DNA of 64,000 nucleotides from Streptomyces sp. P3 (GTDB taxonomy: Bacteria > Actinomycetota > Actinomycetes > Streptomycetales > Streptomycetaceae), in contig NZ_CP028369.1 of NCBI RefSeq assembly GCF_003032475.1, forward strand, positions 4,898,001-4,962,000, in the 5' to 3' direction. Shown piece by piece: positions 8,876 through 17,377 of the stretch. The notes beneath the pieces were generated by a model that saw only the letters and a program-made list of their open reading frames with translations, had not been told where the DNA came from and did not search any database. The number at the start of each line of letters is the position of its first letter. Positions within the stretch are counted from its first letter, which is position 1. The position numbers were made by a program, and so were the translations under genes.

Positions 8876-8969
8876 CGCCGCACCCCCGACGCCGCACCCC
8901 CGACGCCGCACCCCCGACGCCGCACCCCCGACGCCGCACCGGCGGCGCCGCACCCCGAACGCCGCACAC
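8876..8969. repeat. 14-bp GC-rich tandem repeat
   Basis: The unit CGCCGCACCCCCGA is repeated four times perfectly (8876-8931), followed by two diverged copies and a partial one. The period is not a multiple of three and the array begins right after the C-N hydrolase stop codon, so it is intergenic. Slippage makes its length likely to vary between strains. Confidence 0.9.
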
Positions 8970-9004
8970 CTCCGCTCATCTTTGCCGCAAGGAGTCCGCA
9001 CCCC

Positions 9005-10702
9005 ATGACGTCCACCGTGCCCAACGCCGTCGAGCACGCAGACGAGCAGCAGCCGCCGATCACCATGTTCGGTCCGGACTTCCCGTACGCCTACGACGAC
9101 TTCCTCGCACATCCGGCGGGCCTCGGCCAGATCCCGGCGACCGAGCACGGCGCCGAGGTCGCCGTCATCGGCGGCGGGCTGTCCGGCATCGTGGCCGCGT
9201 ACGAGCTGATGAAGATGGGGCTCAAGCCGGTCGTCTACGAGGCCGACCGGATCGGCGGACGACTGCGCACCGTCGGCTTCGAGGGCTGCGACCCCTCCCT
9301 GACCGCCGAGATGGGCGCGATGCGTTTCCCGCCGTCCTCCACGGCGCTCCAGCACTACATCGACCTGGTGGGGCTGGAGACCCGGCCGTTCCCCAACCCC
9401 CTCGCGGAGGCCACCCCTTCGACGGTCGTCGACCTCAAGGGCGAGTCGCACTACGCAGAGACGATCGACGACCTGCCGCAGGTCTACCGCGACGTCGCCG
9501 CGGCCTGGAGCGCGTGCATCGAGGAGGGCGCCGACTTCTCCGACATGAACCGGGCCATGCGCGAGCGGGACGTGACGCGCATCCGCGAGATCTGGGCGAA
9601 GCTCGTCGAGAAGCTCGACAACCAGACCTTCTACGGATTCCTCTGCGACTCCGAGGCGTTCAAGTCCTTCCGCCACCGGGAGATCTTCGGCCAGGTCGGC
9701 TTCGGCACCGGCGGCTGGGACACCGACTTCCCGAACTCCATCCTGGAGATCCTGCGCGTCGTCTACACCGAGGCCGACGACCACCACCGCGGCATCGTCG
9801 GCGGCTCCCAGCAACTGCCGCTGCGCCTGTGGGAACGCGAACCGGAGAAGATCGTCCACTGGCCGTACGGCACCTCGCTCAGCTCGCTGCACCAGGGCGG
9901 CGAGCCGCGACCCGCCGTGACCCGGCTGCACCGCACCGCGGGCGACCGGATCACCGTGACCGACGCCGACGGCGACATCCGCACGTACCGGGCCGCGGTC
10001 TTCACCGCCCAGTCCTGGATGCTGCTGTCGAAGATCGCCTGTGACGACTCGCTCTTCCCGATCGACCACTGGACCGCGATCGAGCGCACCCACTACATGG
10101 AGTCCAGCAAGCTGTTCGTACCCGTCGACCGGCCGTTCTGGCTCGACAAGGACGAGACCACCGGCCGGGACGTCATGTCGATGACCCTCACCGACCGCAT
10201 GACGCGCGGGACGTACCTGCTCGACGACGGCCCCGACAGGCCCGCCGTCATCTGCCTCTCGTACACCTGGTGCGACGACAGCCTGAAGTGGCTGCCGCTG
10301 TCCGCGAACGAGCGGATGGAGGTCATGCTGAAGTCGCTCGGCGAGATCTACCCGAAGGTCGACATCAGGAAGCACGTCATCGGCAACCCGGTGACGGTGT
10401 CCTGGGAGAACGAGCCCTACTTCATGGGCGCCTTCAAGGCCAACCTGCCCGGCCACTACCGCTACCAGCGGCGACTGTTCACCCACTTCATGCAGGACCG
10501 GCTGCCCGAGGACAAGCGGGGCGTCTTCCTCGCCGGCGACGACATCTCCTGGACGGCCGGCTGGGCCGAGGGCGCCGTGCAGACCGCGCTCAACGCGGTC
10601 TGGGGCGTCATGCACCACTTCGGCGGGGCGACCGACGCCACCAACCCGGGCCCGGGCGACGTGTACGACGAGATCGCACCCGTGGAGCTCCCGGAGGACT
10701 GA
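9005..10702 (+). CDS. Flavin amine oxidase / L-amino-acid 2-monooxygenase-like protein
   Basis: A 565-residue FAD enzyme. The dinucleotide fold starts at VIGGGLSGIVAAYEL and ends at VVYEADRIGGRLRT. EMGAMRFPPSS carries the substrate-carboxylate-binding Arg typical of tryptophan and phenylalanine 2-monooxygenases and L-amino-acid oxidases. The C-terminal GDDISWTAGWAEGAVQTAL is the second FAD-contact motif. ATG 9005 has AAGGAG about ten bases upstream. Enzymes of this group either deaminate amino acids oxidatively or decarboxylate them to amides; sequence alone does not decide. The upstream amidase favours the amide route. Confidence 0.85.
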   Translation: MTSTVPNAVEHADEQQPPITMFGPDFPYAYDDFLAHPAGLGQIPATEHGAEVAVIGGGLSGIVAAYELMKMGLKPVVYEADRIGGRLRTVGFEGCDPSLTAEMGAMRFPPSSTALQHYIDLVGLETRPFPNPLAEATPSTVVDLKGESHYAETIDDLPQVYRDVAAAWSACIEEGADFSDMNRAMRERDVTRIREIWAKLVEKLDNQTFYGFLCDSEAFKSFRHREIFGQVGFGTGGWDTDFPNSILEILRVVYTEADDHHRGIVGGSQQLPLRLWEREPEKIVHWPYGTSLSSLHQGGEPRPAVTRLHRTAGDRITVTDADGDIRTYRAAVFTAQSWMLLSKIACDDSLFPIDHWTAIERTHYMESSKLFVPVDRPFWLDKDETTGRDVMSMTLTDRMTRGTYLLDDGPDRPAVICLSYTWCDDSLKWLPLSANERMEVMLKSLGEIYPKVDIRKHVIGNPVTVSWENEPYFMGAFKANLPGHYRYQRRLFTHFMQDRLPEDKRGVFLAGDDISWTAGWAEGAVQTALNAVWGVMHHFGGATDATNPGPGDVYDEIAPVELPED

Positions 10703-10722
10703 GTCCCTCACCGGCGTGCCTC

Positions 10723-10758
10723 CACCGGCGTGCCTCCAGGGCGCGCCGCGCGCCGGTG
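10723..10758. terminator. Hairpin between convergent genes
   Basis: CACCGGCG (10723-10730) pairs perfectly with CGCCGGTG (10751-10758) between the converging amine oxidase and DUF5995 genes. There is no T-run, which is usual for Streptomyces terminators. The left arm is part of a duplicated 16-bp stretch (CACCGGCGTGCCTC). Confidence 0.45.
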
Positions 10759-10762
10759 CGCC

Positions 10763-11476
10763 TCACAGCGGGGTGAGCATCATCCGTCCCGCGAAGCCGA
10801 CGGCCGTGTCGAGCCGCTCGGTGAACTCCACGGCCACGTCGGGGAGCCGGCGCAGCGCCCACAGCGCCCGGGCCGCCGTCCAGGTGGCGTCCCGGGCGCG
10901 TTCCAGGCTCCAGGCCCCGAGCAGATGGGTGAGCGGATCGGCGATCTGCAGCAGATCGGGGCCCGGCATCAGCTCTTCGCGGAGTCGCTCCTCCAGCGAG
11001 ACGAGGAGATCGCCCACGCGGTCGAACTCGTCCTCCAGCTCGGCCGGTTCGCAGCCGAGGCTACGGCAGGCGTCCACGACGGCGAGCGCGAGGTCGTGCC
11101 CGATGTGCGCGTTGATGCCCGCGAGCGCGAACTGCAGCGGGCGTACGCCGGGGTGGCGGCGGAACTGCAGCAGCGGGCGCCAGCAGGCGGGCGGACGCCG
11201 GTCGCCGGTCGCCGGATCCACCGCGTCCAGGTAACGCTCGGCGAACCGTACGTCCAGCGTGATCGCGGCCTGCGGGTCGGGGAAGCGGCCCCGGTCGATG
11301 CGCCGGCCGACCTCCTCGGTCACCGCGAGGTAGACGCGGTTGAAGACCGCGACCCCGTCGCGCGCGGGCAGGCCCGCGTCGAGGGCGCGCATCCGGGCGA
11401 GCACGCCGTCGAGGCTCGGGCCGGCCGGGCCGACCCCCGCGTCGACGGGAGCGGTGAACTGTTCCAATTGCGGCAT
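10763..11476 (-). CDS. DUF5995 family protein
   Basis: A 237-residue cytoplasmic protein of an uncharacterised actinobacterial family. It is helix-rich and has conserved-looking segments VFNRVYLAVT, DVRFAERYLDAV and ALAGINAHIGHDLALAVV. Histidines and acidic residues in the last segment could bind a metal. I see no signal peptide or membrane helix. It is divergent from the GH6 gene with about 100 bp between starts. No function can be assigned. Confidence 0.8.
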   Translation of the reverse strand: MPQLEQFTAPVDAGVGPAGPSLDGVLARMRALDAGLPARDGVAVFNRVYLAVTEEVGRRIDRGRFPDPQAAITLDVRFAERYLDAVDPATGDRRPPACWRPLLQFRRHPGVRPLQFALAGINAHIGHDLALAVVDACRSLGCEPAELEDEFDRVGDLLVSLEERLREELMPGPDLLQIADPLTHLLGAWSLERARDATWTAARALWALRRLPDVAVEFTERLDTAVGFAGRMMLTPL

Positions 11477-11495
11477 GGGGGCAGGGTGGCAGTCC

Positions 11496-11501
11496 TAGGC
11501 T
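11496..11501 (+). promoter_or_regulatory. Candidate -10 of the GH6 gene
   Basis: TAGGCT lies seven bases before GTG 11509. A transcript starting there would either be leaderless at GTG 11509 or have a leader of about 69 nt to GTG 11578, which has the strong GGAGGGGG site. No convincing -35 is seen. Confidence 0.4.
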
Positions 11502-11577
11502 GGCCCGCGTGCCGGCGAGCCCGACGCTTCCCCGGAACGGGGGAACGGGCCCGTCGCGCGGGAGGGGGAACAGCACC

Positions 11578-12741
11578 GTGTCAGGGGTATGTCAGCGACG
11601 GTCGGGCCGGCGCGCCGTCGTGGTCGCCGTCGCCTCGGCCGTGGTCGCCCTCGGCGCCGCGGCCGGGATGGTGACCGCGCTCGGCGACGGTGGCGATCGA
11701 GGCCATGGCCGTGACACCGCCGGCGCCCGGCCGCGTGCCGGGGCGACGCCGCGGTCCCCCTCCCCGCCGCCCTCCCCGTCCGCCTCCGCGGCGCCCTCCA
11801 CCGCGCCGCCCGCCGCGACGCCGGCTCCCTCGGCCGACCGCCGAGCCGTGCGCGAGCCCCGGGCGGTGGCCGCGTCCACCGGCCTGTACCGCCACTCCGA
11901 GTCCCAGGTCCTCGACTGGGTCCGCGCCCACCCGGCGGACCCGCGCACCCCCGTCATCGAGTCCCGGATCGCGAACCGGCCGGCCGCGGTCTGGTTCGCC
12001 GACTACGCGCCCGGCACGATCGCCGCACGGGTCCGCGCGGTCACCTCGGGTGCCGCCGCCCAGGGCCGGGTCCCCGTCCTCGTGGCGTACGCGATCCCCG
12101 ACCGCGACTGCGGCGGCGCCTCCGAGGGCGGAGCGCCCGACACCGACGCCTACGCCGGCTGGATCGACCGGTTCGCCGCCGGGCTCGGCTCCCGCGACGT
12201 GGTCGTCGTCCTGGAGCCGGACTCGATCGCCCAGGCCGACTGTCTCGACGCGGGCGCGCGGGCCGACCGCTTCGCCGCCCTGGCCCGCGCGGGACGTGTG
12301 CTGAAGGCGGCGAACCCGTCGGCCCGTGTCTACTACGACGCCGGCCACTCCCACTGGAACCCGCCGGCGGAGCAGGCCGCGCTGCTGAAGCAGGCCGGTG
12401 CCGCCTCCACCGCGTCCTCCGACGGGATCTTCAGCAACGTGTCCAACTTCCGCGGCACCGCCGACGAGGCCGCCTACGTGCGCCGGGTGCTGGACGCGCT
12501 GGGCGGTCCGGCGGGCCTGGGCGCGGTCATCGACACGAGCCGCAACGGCAACGGCGCGCCGGCCGACGGCCAGTGGTGCGACCCGGACGGCCGCAGGATC
12601 GGCAGGGCGCCCACCTTCGACACCGGGCAGGCCCGGATCGACGCCTATCTGTGGGTGAAGCTGCCGGGGGAGTCGGACGGCTGCAAGGGGGCGGCGGGCG
12701 AGTTCAGCCCTGCGTACGCCTATGAGCTGGCGTCGTCGTAA
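11578..12741 (+). CDS. Secreted glycoside hydrolase family 6 (endoglucanase type)
   Basis: A 387-residue cellulase-type enzyme. A basic N-terminus and hydrophobic segment (RRAVVVAVASAVVALGAAAG) form a signal peptide or anchor, followed by a Pro/Ser/Ala linker to about residue 95. The GH6 domain shows YAIPDRDC with Asp at about 177, VVVLEPDS with the catalytic-acid Asp at about 215, YYDAGHSHW, NVSNFRG, IDTSRNGNG and KLPGESDG. No cellulose-binding module is attached. GTG 11578 is preferred over GTG 11509 because of GGAGGGGG; the latter is possible as a leaderless start. Confidence 0.93.
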   Translation: MSGVCQRRSGRRAVVVAVASAVVALGAAAGMVTALGDGGDRGHGRDTAGARPRAGATPRSPSPPPSPSASAAPSTAPPAATPAPSADRRAVREPRAVAASTGLYRHSESQVLDWVRAHPADPRTPVIESRIANRPAAVWFADYAPGTIAARVRAVTSGAAAQGRVPVLVAYAIPDRDCGGASEGGAPDTDAYAGWIDRFAAGLGSRDVVVVLEPDSIAQADCLDAGARADRFAALARAGRVLKAANPSARVYYDAGHSHWNPPAEQAALLKQAGAASTASSDGIFSNVSNFRGTADEAAYVRRVLDALGGPAGLGAVIDTSRNGNGAPADGQWCDPDGRRIGRAPTFDTGQARIDAYLWVKLPGESDGCKGAAGEFSPAYAYELASS

Positions 12742-12784
12742 CCGCCGGCGCGTCCAGCAGCGGCCGCCGGGTTCTGAGACGGGC

Positions 12785-12803
12785 GGGCGCGAAGGGGGCG
12801 CCC
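12785..12803. terminator. Short hairpin between GH6 and MFS genes
   Basis: GGGCGC (12785-12790) pairs with GCGCCC (12798-12803) across a short loop in the 119-bp gap between these converging genes. It may serve both transcripts. Arms are only 6 bp, so support is modest. Confidence 0.3.
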
Positions 12804-12860
12804 GGGTCCTCGTCCGGCTGGACGCCGCGACCATGCGTCCCGCGTCCTGGAGCGAGACCC

Positions 12861-14081
12861 TCAGGGCCGGGGGCCGGGCACTGCTGCGGTCGGCGGACCG
12901 ACCTCCCCGCCCGTCCGCTCTCCGCCGCGCAGCACGCCCGCGAAGGCCACCAGCCCGCACGCCAGCACGGTCACCACGACGAACGACGCCGTGAGGCTGG
13001 TCGCCTGAGCCACCCCGCCGATCAGGCTCGGGGCGATCAGTCCGGAGGTGTACGTGATCGTCGCGACGCCCGCGATGGCCTGAGTGGCGTTCGGGCCGCT
13101 GTGGCCGGCCGCGGCGAAGCACAGCGGCACGACGACCGCGATGCCGAGCCCCATCAGTGCGAACCCGCCGATCGCCACCGCCGGACGACCGGCGACGACG
13201 ATCAGCAGCCCGCCGAGCGCGGCCAGCACCCCGCCCGCCCGTACCGTGCGCACCGCGCCGAACCGGTTGACCACCGCGTCTCCCGCGATCCGTGCCACCG
13301 CCATCGTGAGCATGAAGCCGGTCGTGCAGGCCGCCGCGAGCCCGGCCGACGACTCGAGCCGGTCGCGCAGGTACACCGCCGACCAGTCCAGGCTCGCGCC
13401 CTCCGCGAACACCGCGCAGAAGCCGACGGCGCCGATCAGCAGCGCCGAGCGGGGTGGCAGCGCGAACCGCGGGGGCGGGTCCTCGCCCGCCGCAGGCCGG
13501 ATGTCCAGTACCCACCGGCAGGCCAGCAGTCCGAGCACGGTGAGAACCGCCGCGGCCAGGGCGTGGTGCACGCGGGCGTCCGCGCCGAGGTGGGCGGCGA
13601 GTGTTCCGCCGGCCGAGCCGATCAGGGCGCCCGCGCTCCACATGCCGTGCAGCCCGGACATGACCGATCTGTGGAGCAGCCGCTCCACCTCCACCCCGAG
13701 GGCGTTCATCGCGACGTCCGCCATGCCGGCGGCCGCGCCGTAGGCGAACATCGCCAGGCACAGCGTCAGCAGGTTCGGGGCGAGAGCGGGCAGGAGGAGC
13801 GACAGCGTCCACAGCGCGAGCAGCCCGCGCATGGCCGTACGGCTGCCGAAGCGATGGGTGACCGAGCCCGCCAGCGGCATCGCGCAGGCCGCGCCGAACG
13901 CGGTGAAGGCCAGGGCGAACCCGAGCTGGCCGGTGGAGACGCCGGCGTGGTCCTGGATCCAGGGCACCCGGGTGGCGAAGGACCCGGTGACGGCGCCGTG
14001 CACGGTGAACACGGCCGCCACGGCGTACCGGGCGTGCTTCACCTCCGCCGGTGTGCAGACCACGTCGCCCACTCCGCTCAT
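12861..14081 (-). CDS. MFS transporter (YbjJ-like) paired with a ROK regulator
   Basis: A 406-residue twelve-helix carrier. Helix 1 follows KHARYAVAAVFTVHGAV, and the second half begins near FAVFAEGASLDWSAVYLRD, which resembles the YbjJ/FucP-like branch. ATG 14081 is chosen because GGGAGGGCGGGAGA precedes it; the frame stays open upstream to 14429 through the operator and into the ROK gene. It diverges from the ROK regulator with a nested palindrome between the starts, so it is probably that regulator's target. The substrate is probably a sugar or small organic solute, unproven. Confidence 0.88.
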   Translation of the reverse strand: MSGVGDVVCTPAEVKHARYAVAAVFTVHGAVTGSFATRVPWIQDHAGVSTGQLGFALAFTAFGAACAMPLAGSVTHRFGSRTAMRGLLALWTLSLLLPALAPNLLTLCLAMFAYGAAAGMADVAMNALGVEVERLLHRSVMSGLHGMWSAGALIGSAGGTLAAHLGADARVHHALAAAVLTVLGLLACRWVLDIRPAAGEDPPPRFALPPRSALLIGAVGFCAVFAEGASLDWSAVYLRDRLESSAGLAAACTTGFMLTMAVARIAGDAVVNRFGAVRTVRAGGVLAALGGLLIVVAGRPAVAIGGFALMGLGIAVVVPLCFAAAGHSGPNATQAIAGVATITYTSGLIAPSLIGGVAQATSLTASFVVVTVLACGLVAFAGVLRGGERTGGEVGPPTAAVPGPRP

Positions 14082-14134
14082 TCTCCCGCCCTCCCGGCTC
14101 CCGTCGGCGGCGCCCGCGCACCGCCGACGTAAAC

Positions 14135-14155
14135 TATCAGGGACCCTGCCTGATA
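14135..14155. promoter_or_regulatory. Nested palindrome, probable ROK operator
   Basis: TATCAGG (14135-14141) and CCTGATA (14149-14155) form an outer perfect inverted repeat. The inner CAGGGACCCTG (14138-14148) is itself a perfect palindrome offset from it. It lies centrally between the divergent MFS and ROK starts, is AT-rich at its ends, and overlaps where a -10 would be expected for either gene. Confidence 0.6.
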
Positions 14156-14217
14156 AATAGAGTGCTTCCGGTCGGCCCGCCGACCGGGTCCCCCTCGGCC
14201 GTGGGAGGATTCCCGCC

Positions 14218-15597
14218 ATGCCCGCAACCCCGAGCACAGCCCGGGCCATCAACGACCGGCTCGCCCTGCGGCTGCTGCAACGCGAGGGCCCGTTGACGGC
14301 GGGGCAGCTGAAACAGCTCACCGGCCTGTCCCGTCCCTCGGTGGCCGACCTCGTCGAACGGCTCACCGCCGCCGGACTGATCCAGGTCGTCGGAGAGGCC
14401 GGCGAGCAGCGCCGGGGGCCGAACGCCAAGCTCTACGGCATCGTCGCCGACCGCGCGCAACTGGCCGCGCTGGACGTGCGGACGGAGGGCGTCGCCGTGC
14501 TGGTCTCCGACCTGGTGGGCCGGGTGCTCGCCGAGGCCTCGGTGCCGATCGGCGGCGAAACGGGCACCGGAACGGCCGTGGAACAAGCGGTCGCGCTGGT
14601 CGAACGCGTGGCGGCCGAGGCGGGCGCCGACCGGCTGCACACCCTCTGCATCGGCGCGCCCGGCCTGATCGATCCCGCGAGCGGTGAGCTGCGCGACTCC
14701 AGCGGCCTGCCCGAGTGGCACCGCCGCCTGGTCGCCGCCCTCCAGGACCGGTTCCCGCGGGCCCGCGCGCACATCGAGAACGAGACCAACCTGGCCGCGC
14801 TGGCCGAGCAGCGCGAGGGCGCGGCCCACGACCGCGACACGTTCGTCCTGCTGTGGCTGGGCCACGGCACCGGCGCGGCACTCGTCCTGGACGGAACCCT
14901 GCGCCGGGGCGCCTCCGGCGGGGCCGGCGAGATCGGTTTCCTGCCGGTCCCCGGCACGAGCGGACTGCCCTCGGCGACCGACTGCGAGGGCGGCTTCCAC
15001 TCCCTGGCCGGCTCCGCGGCGATCGCCGGCCTGGCGGAGACGTTCGGTCTGACGCACGGAGCGCACACCGAGGAACCGGTGGCCGCAGCCCTGGTGCGGG
15101 CGGCGGTGGCCGCGGTGCGCGGGACCCAAGGCACGCAAGGGGAGCACGCCGGGGAACCGGCGTCCCCGGCGGGGGAGGCGGGGTCCGCGGCAGCCGGGCC
15201 GGCGGGTGAAGGGGCCGTGCGGCGCGCCGCCGCGCGTTTCCTCGACGCCCTCGCCGACCGGCTGGCCCTCGGCGCGGCCTCCGTCGTCGCCGTCCTCGAC
15301 CCGGGCTGCGTGGTGCTGGGCGGCGAGGTCGGTCAGGCCGGCGGGGACGTGCTGGCCGACCGGGTGGCACGGCGGCTGCGGCGCATGGCCCCGCTGCCCA
15401 CCGAGGTGCGCCCCGGCGTGCTGGGCGGCGGCGCGGTGCTGCGCGGGGCGTTGCTCACCGCGCGGGAAACCGCCCAGGAGGACCTGTTCGCGACGGTGGC
15501 GGCCGGCAGCCCCGAGGCGCCCCGGGACTCAGCGCCGGACGCGCGTGGCCAGATGGTCCTCGAACGTGCCCTTGCCCACGGCTCGTTCCGGGGCTAG
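14218..15597 (+). CDS. ROK-family transcriptional regulator
   Basis: A 459-residue repressor. Residues about 1-75 are a winged helix (LTGLSRPSVADLVERLTAAGLI). The rest is a sugar-kinase-like ROK domain with ALDVRTEGVAVLVSD, GAPGLIDPASG, NETNLAALAE, GHGTGAALVLDG and GASGGAGEIGF. The usual zinc motif CxCGxxGCxE is absent; the region reads SATDCEGGFHSLAG. An Ala/Gly/Glu-rich insert at about 300-335 separates two parts of the domain. ATG 14218 follows GGGAGG. It likely controls the divergent MFS gene and itself. Its 3' end overlaps the opposite-strand reductase gene by 69 bp. Confidence 0.9.
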   Translation: MPATPSTARAINDRLALRLLQREGPLTAGQLKQLTGLSRPSVADLVERLTAAGLIQVVGEAGEQRRGPNAKLYGIVADRAQLAALDVRTEGVAVLVSDLVGRVLAEASVPIGGETGTGTAVEQAVALVERVAAEAGADRLHTLCIGAPGLIDPASGELRDSSGLPEWHRRLVAALQDRFPRARAHIENETNLAALAEQREGAAHDRDTFVLLWLGHGTGAALVLDGTLRRGASGGAGEIGFLPVPGTSGLPSATDCEGGFHSLAGSAAIAGLAETFGLTHGAHTEEPVAAALVRAAVAAVRGTQGTQGEHAGEPASPAGEAGSAAAGPAGEGAVRRAAARFLDALADRLALGAASVVAVLDPGCVVLGGEVGQAGGDVLADRVARRLRRMAPLPTEVRPGVLGGGAVLRGALLTARETAQEDLFATVAAGSPEAPRDSAPDARGQMVLERALAHGSFRG

Positions 15598-16272
15598 ATG
15601 GCCACCGGAGCGGAAACCCCGGTAGGCCGCGCCCCACAGCGGTACGTTCACCACCGCGCACCGCCTGCCACTCGCCTTCAGGAACGCGCGGGCCAGCGAC
15701 TCGGCCGTGCGCACCTCGGGGCCGCCCATGTCGTCGACCCGCCCGGCGGGCGCCCCGGCGGCCAGCTCGGCGAGCCGGTCGGCGACCTCCCCGACCGCCA
15801 CCGGCTGGTCGCTCACCCGGGCGGGCAGCAGCATCACCGGAACCTTGGCGAGCGCCTGGAACGCCTGGACCAGCAGGTCGTGGAACTGCGTGGCGCGCAG
15901 CACCGTCCAGCCGATCCCCGACTCCGCCACGAGCTTCTCCACGGCGAGCTTCGCCCGGTAGTAGCCGTACGGCACCCGGTCCACGCCGACGATCGAGATG
16001 TACACCAGGTGTTCCACCCCGGCCCGGCGTGCCGCGGCGATCAGGTGTGCGGCGGCCCGCTCGTCGCCGCCGCGCGGCGAGCTCGCGCAGTGCACGACCG
16101 TGTCCACGCCCGTCACGGCGGCGTCCAGGCCTGGGCCGCCCTCGCGCAGGTCGACGGCGTACGGTTCGGCGTGCCGGCTGAGCACCCGCACCTCGTGCCC
16201 GCCCGCTCGCAGCCGCTCCACGACGAGTCTGCCGAGGGTTCCGGTCCCGCCGGTCACCAGGATCGTGCTCAT
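15529..16272 (-). CDS. NmrA/SDR-type NAD(P)-binding protein
   Basis: A 247-residue atypical short-chain dehydrogenase. The Rossmann motif is ILVTGGTGTLGRLVVERL and continues to VRVLSRHAEP. The Tyr-Lys pair appears as YGYYRAKLAVEKLV. ATG 16272 is the start; a longer open frame upstream is not conserved. It is 116 bp downstream of the broken sigma-factor gene on the same strand, and SigJ-type sigma genes are often accompanied by such reductases, so they may share a transcript. The 3' end overlaps the ROK gene antisense (15529-15597). Confidence 0.85.
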   Translation of the reverse strand: MSTILVTGGTGTLGRLVVERLRAGGHEVRVLSRHAEPYAVDLREGGPGLDAAVTGVDTVVHCASSPRGGDERAAAHLIAAARRAGVEHLVYISIVGVDRVPYGYYRAKLAVEKLVAESGIGWTVLRATQFHDLLVQAFQALAKVPVMLLPARVSDQPVAVGEVADRLAELAAGAPAGRVDDMGGPEVRTAESLARAFLKASGRRCAVVNVPLWGAAYRGFRSGGHLAPERAVGKGTFEDHLATRVRR

Positions 16273-16388
16273 AGTGTTCAGCCCTTTCGGACAGCGGACG
16301 CTCCCGACCGGAACGTCCTCCGGCAGCACAGACCGGCCGGCCCCCGCGGAATGTGACAGCGCCGGCGCAACCGCTGCGCGCATGCGCG

Positions 16389-17294
16389 CTACATCCGGCC
16401 GAGCTGACGGCCCACGAATCTCAGTCTGTCCGGGTTCATCATGACCTGCACTGCAGTGATCTCCTCGCCGGAGCTCTCGAAGCCGAGCGTGGCGATGAGC
16501 TCGCCGCCGCCGTGGACGAGTGCGCCCGGCGCGCCGTTGAGCTCCACGACCGTGCAGGAGAACCCGGCCGCGAAGGTCCGGGACCCGGCGTCCAGGAAAC
16601 GCAGCACCTTCTCGCGGCCCAGGATCGGCCGCAGGGCCGACTTCACCCGGCCCCCGCCGTCGCTCCACCACTCGACGTCGGCGGCGAGTGCCTTCTCCAG
16701 CGCCCGCAGGTCGCCGTCCCGCGCCGCCCTCACGAACGAGGCGACCAGCTCCGCCCGGCGTGCGGGCGCGGCCTCGAAGCGCGGGCGCGCCGACGTCAAC
16801 CGCTGCACCGCCCGCCGGTGCAGCTGACGGCAGTGGGCCTCGCTCAGGGCGAGGACCTCGGCCGTCGCCCGGTGCGGGTAGGCGAACGCCTCCCGCAGCA
16901 CGTACACGGCCCGCTCCTGCGGGGTGAGGCGTTCGAGCAGCACCAGCATCGCCAGCGACACCGCCTCGCGCTGCTCCGCGGACTCCAGGGGGCCGAGTGT
17001 GCCGTCCGAGGTGAGGGCCGGTTCCGGCAGTCATTGCCCGACGTACGTCTCGCGCCGGGCGCGGGCCGAGGTGAGCCGGTTCAGGCACAGGCGGGTCACG
17101 GTCTTCGCCAGCCAGGCCGCGGGGTGCGCGACGCCCGCACGGTCGGCTCCGCTGAACCGCAGGTAGGCGCCCTGCACCGTGTCCTCGGCCTCATGGGCCG
17201 AGCCCAGCATCCGGTAGGCCGGCCCGAACAGCCGGGACCGGTGGGCCTCGAACTCGTCGGCGCCCGCGGTCGTCCTGGGATCACCCTGCTCCAT
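16389..17294 (-). pseudogene. SigJ-type ECF sigma factor interrupted by one in-frame TGA
   Basis: Reading from ATG 17294, sigma region 2 (SRLFGPAYRMLGSAHEAEDTV) runs to TYVGQ and then hits TGA at 17033-17031. The same frame continues without a break as LPEPALTSDGTLGPLESAEQ, then region 4 (LTPQERAVYVLREAFAY) and a C-terminal SnoaL-like domain (to about 302 codons in all). Relatives have Trp at the stop position (WLPEP), so one TGG to TGA change explains it. As it stands, only a 87-residue region-2 fragment or an internally started region-4/SnoaL fragment could be made. It could also be a base-call error. Confidence 0.85.
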
Positions 17295-17377
17295 GGGGCC
17301 ACCCTGGCAGAGCGGCCGGAGTGGGGGCCCGGCGGCGGGCAAGGGCCGTCGTCACCGCCGCCGGGCCGTACGGCTCG

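Noticed and set aside
11581..14121. Long minus-strand open frame of about 846 codons across the GH6 and MFS genes
   Set aside because: It is the antisense shadow of well-recognised genes (GH6 and MFS) in high-GC DNA; its product is low-complexity Arg/Gly/Pro.
16389..17294. Selenocysteine or programmed read-through at TGA in the sigma-factor gene
   Set aside because: Trp is expected at the position, no SECIS-like structure was noticed, and a single base change is simpler.
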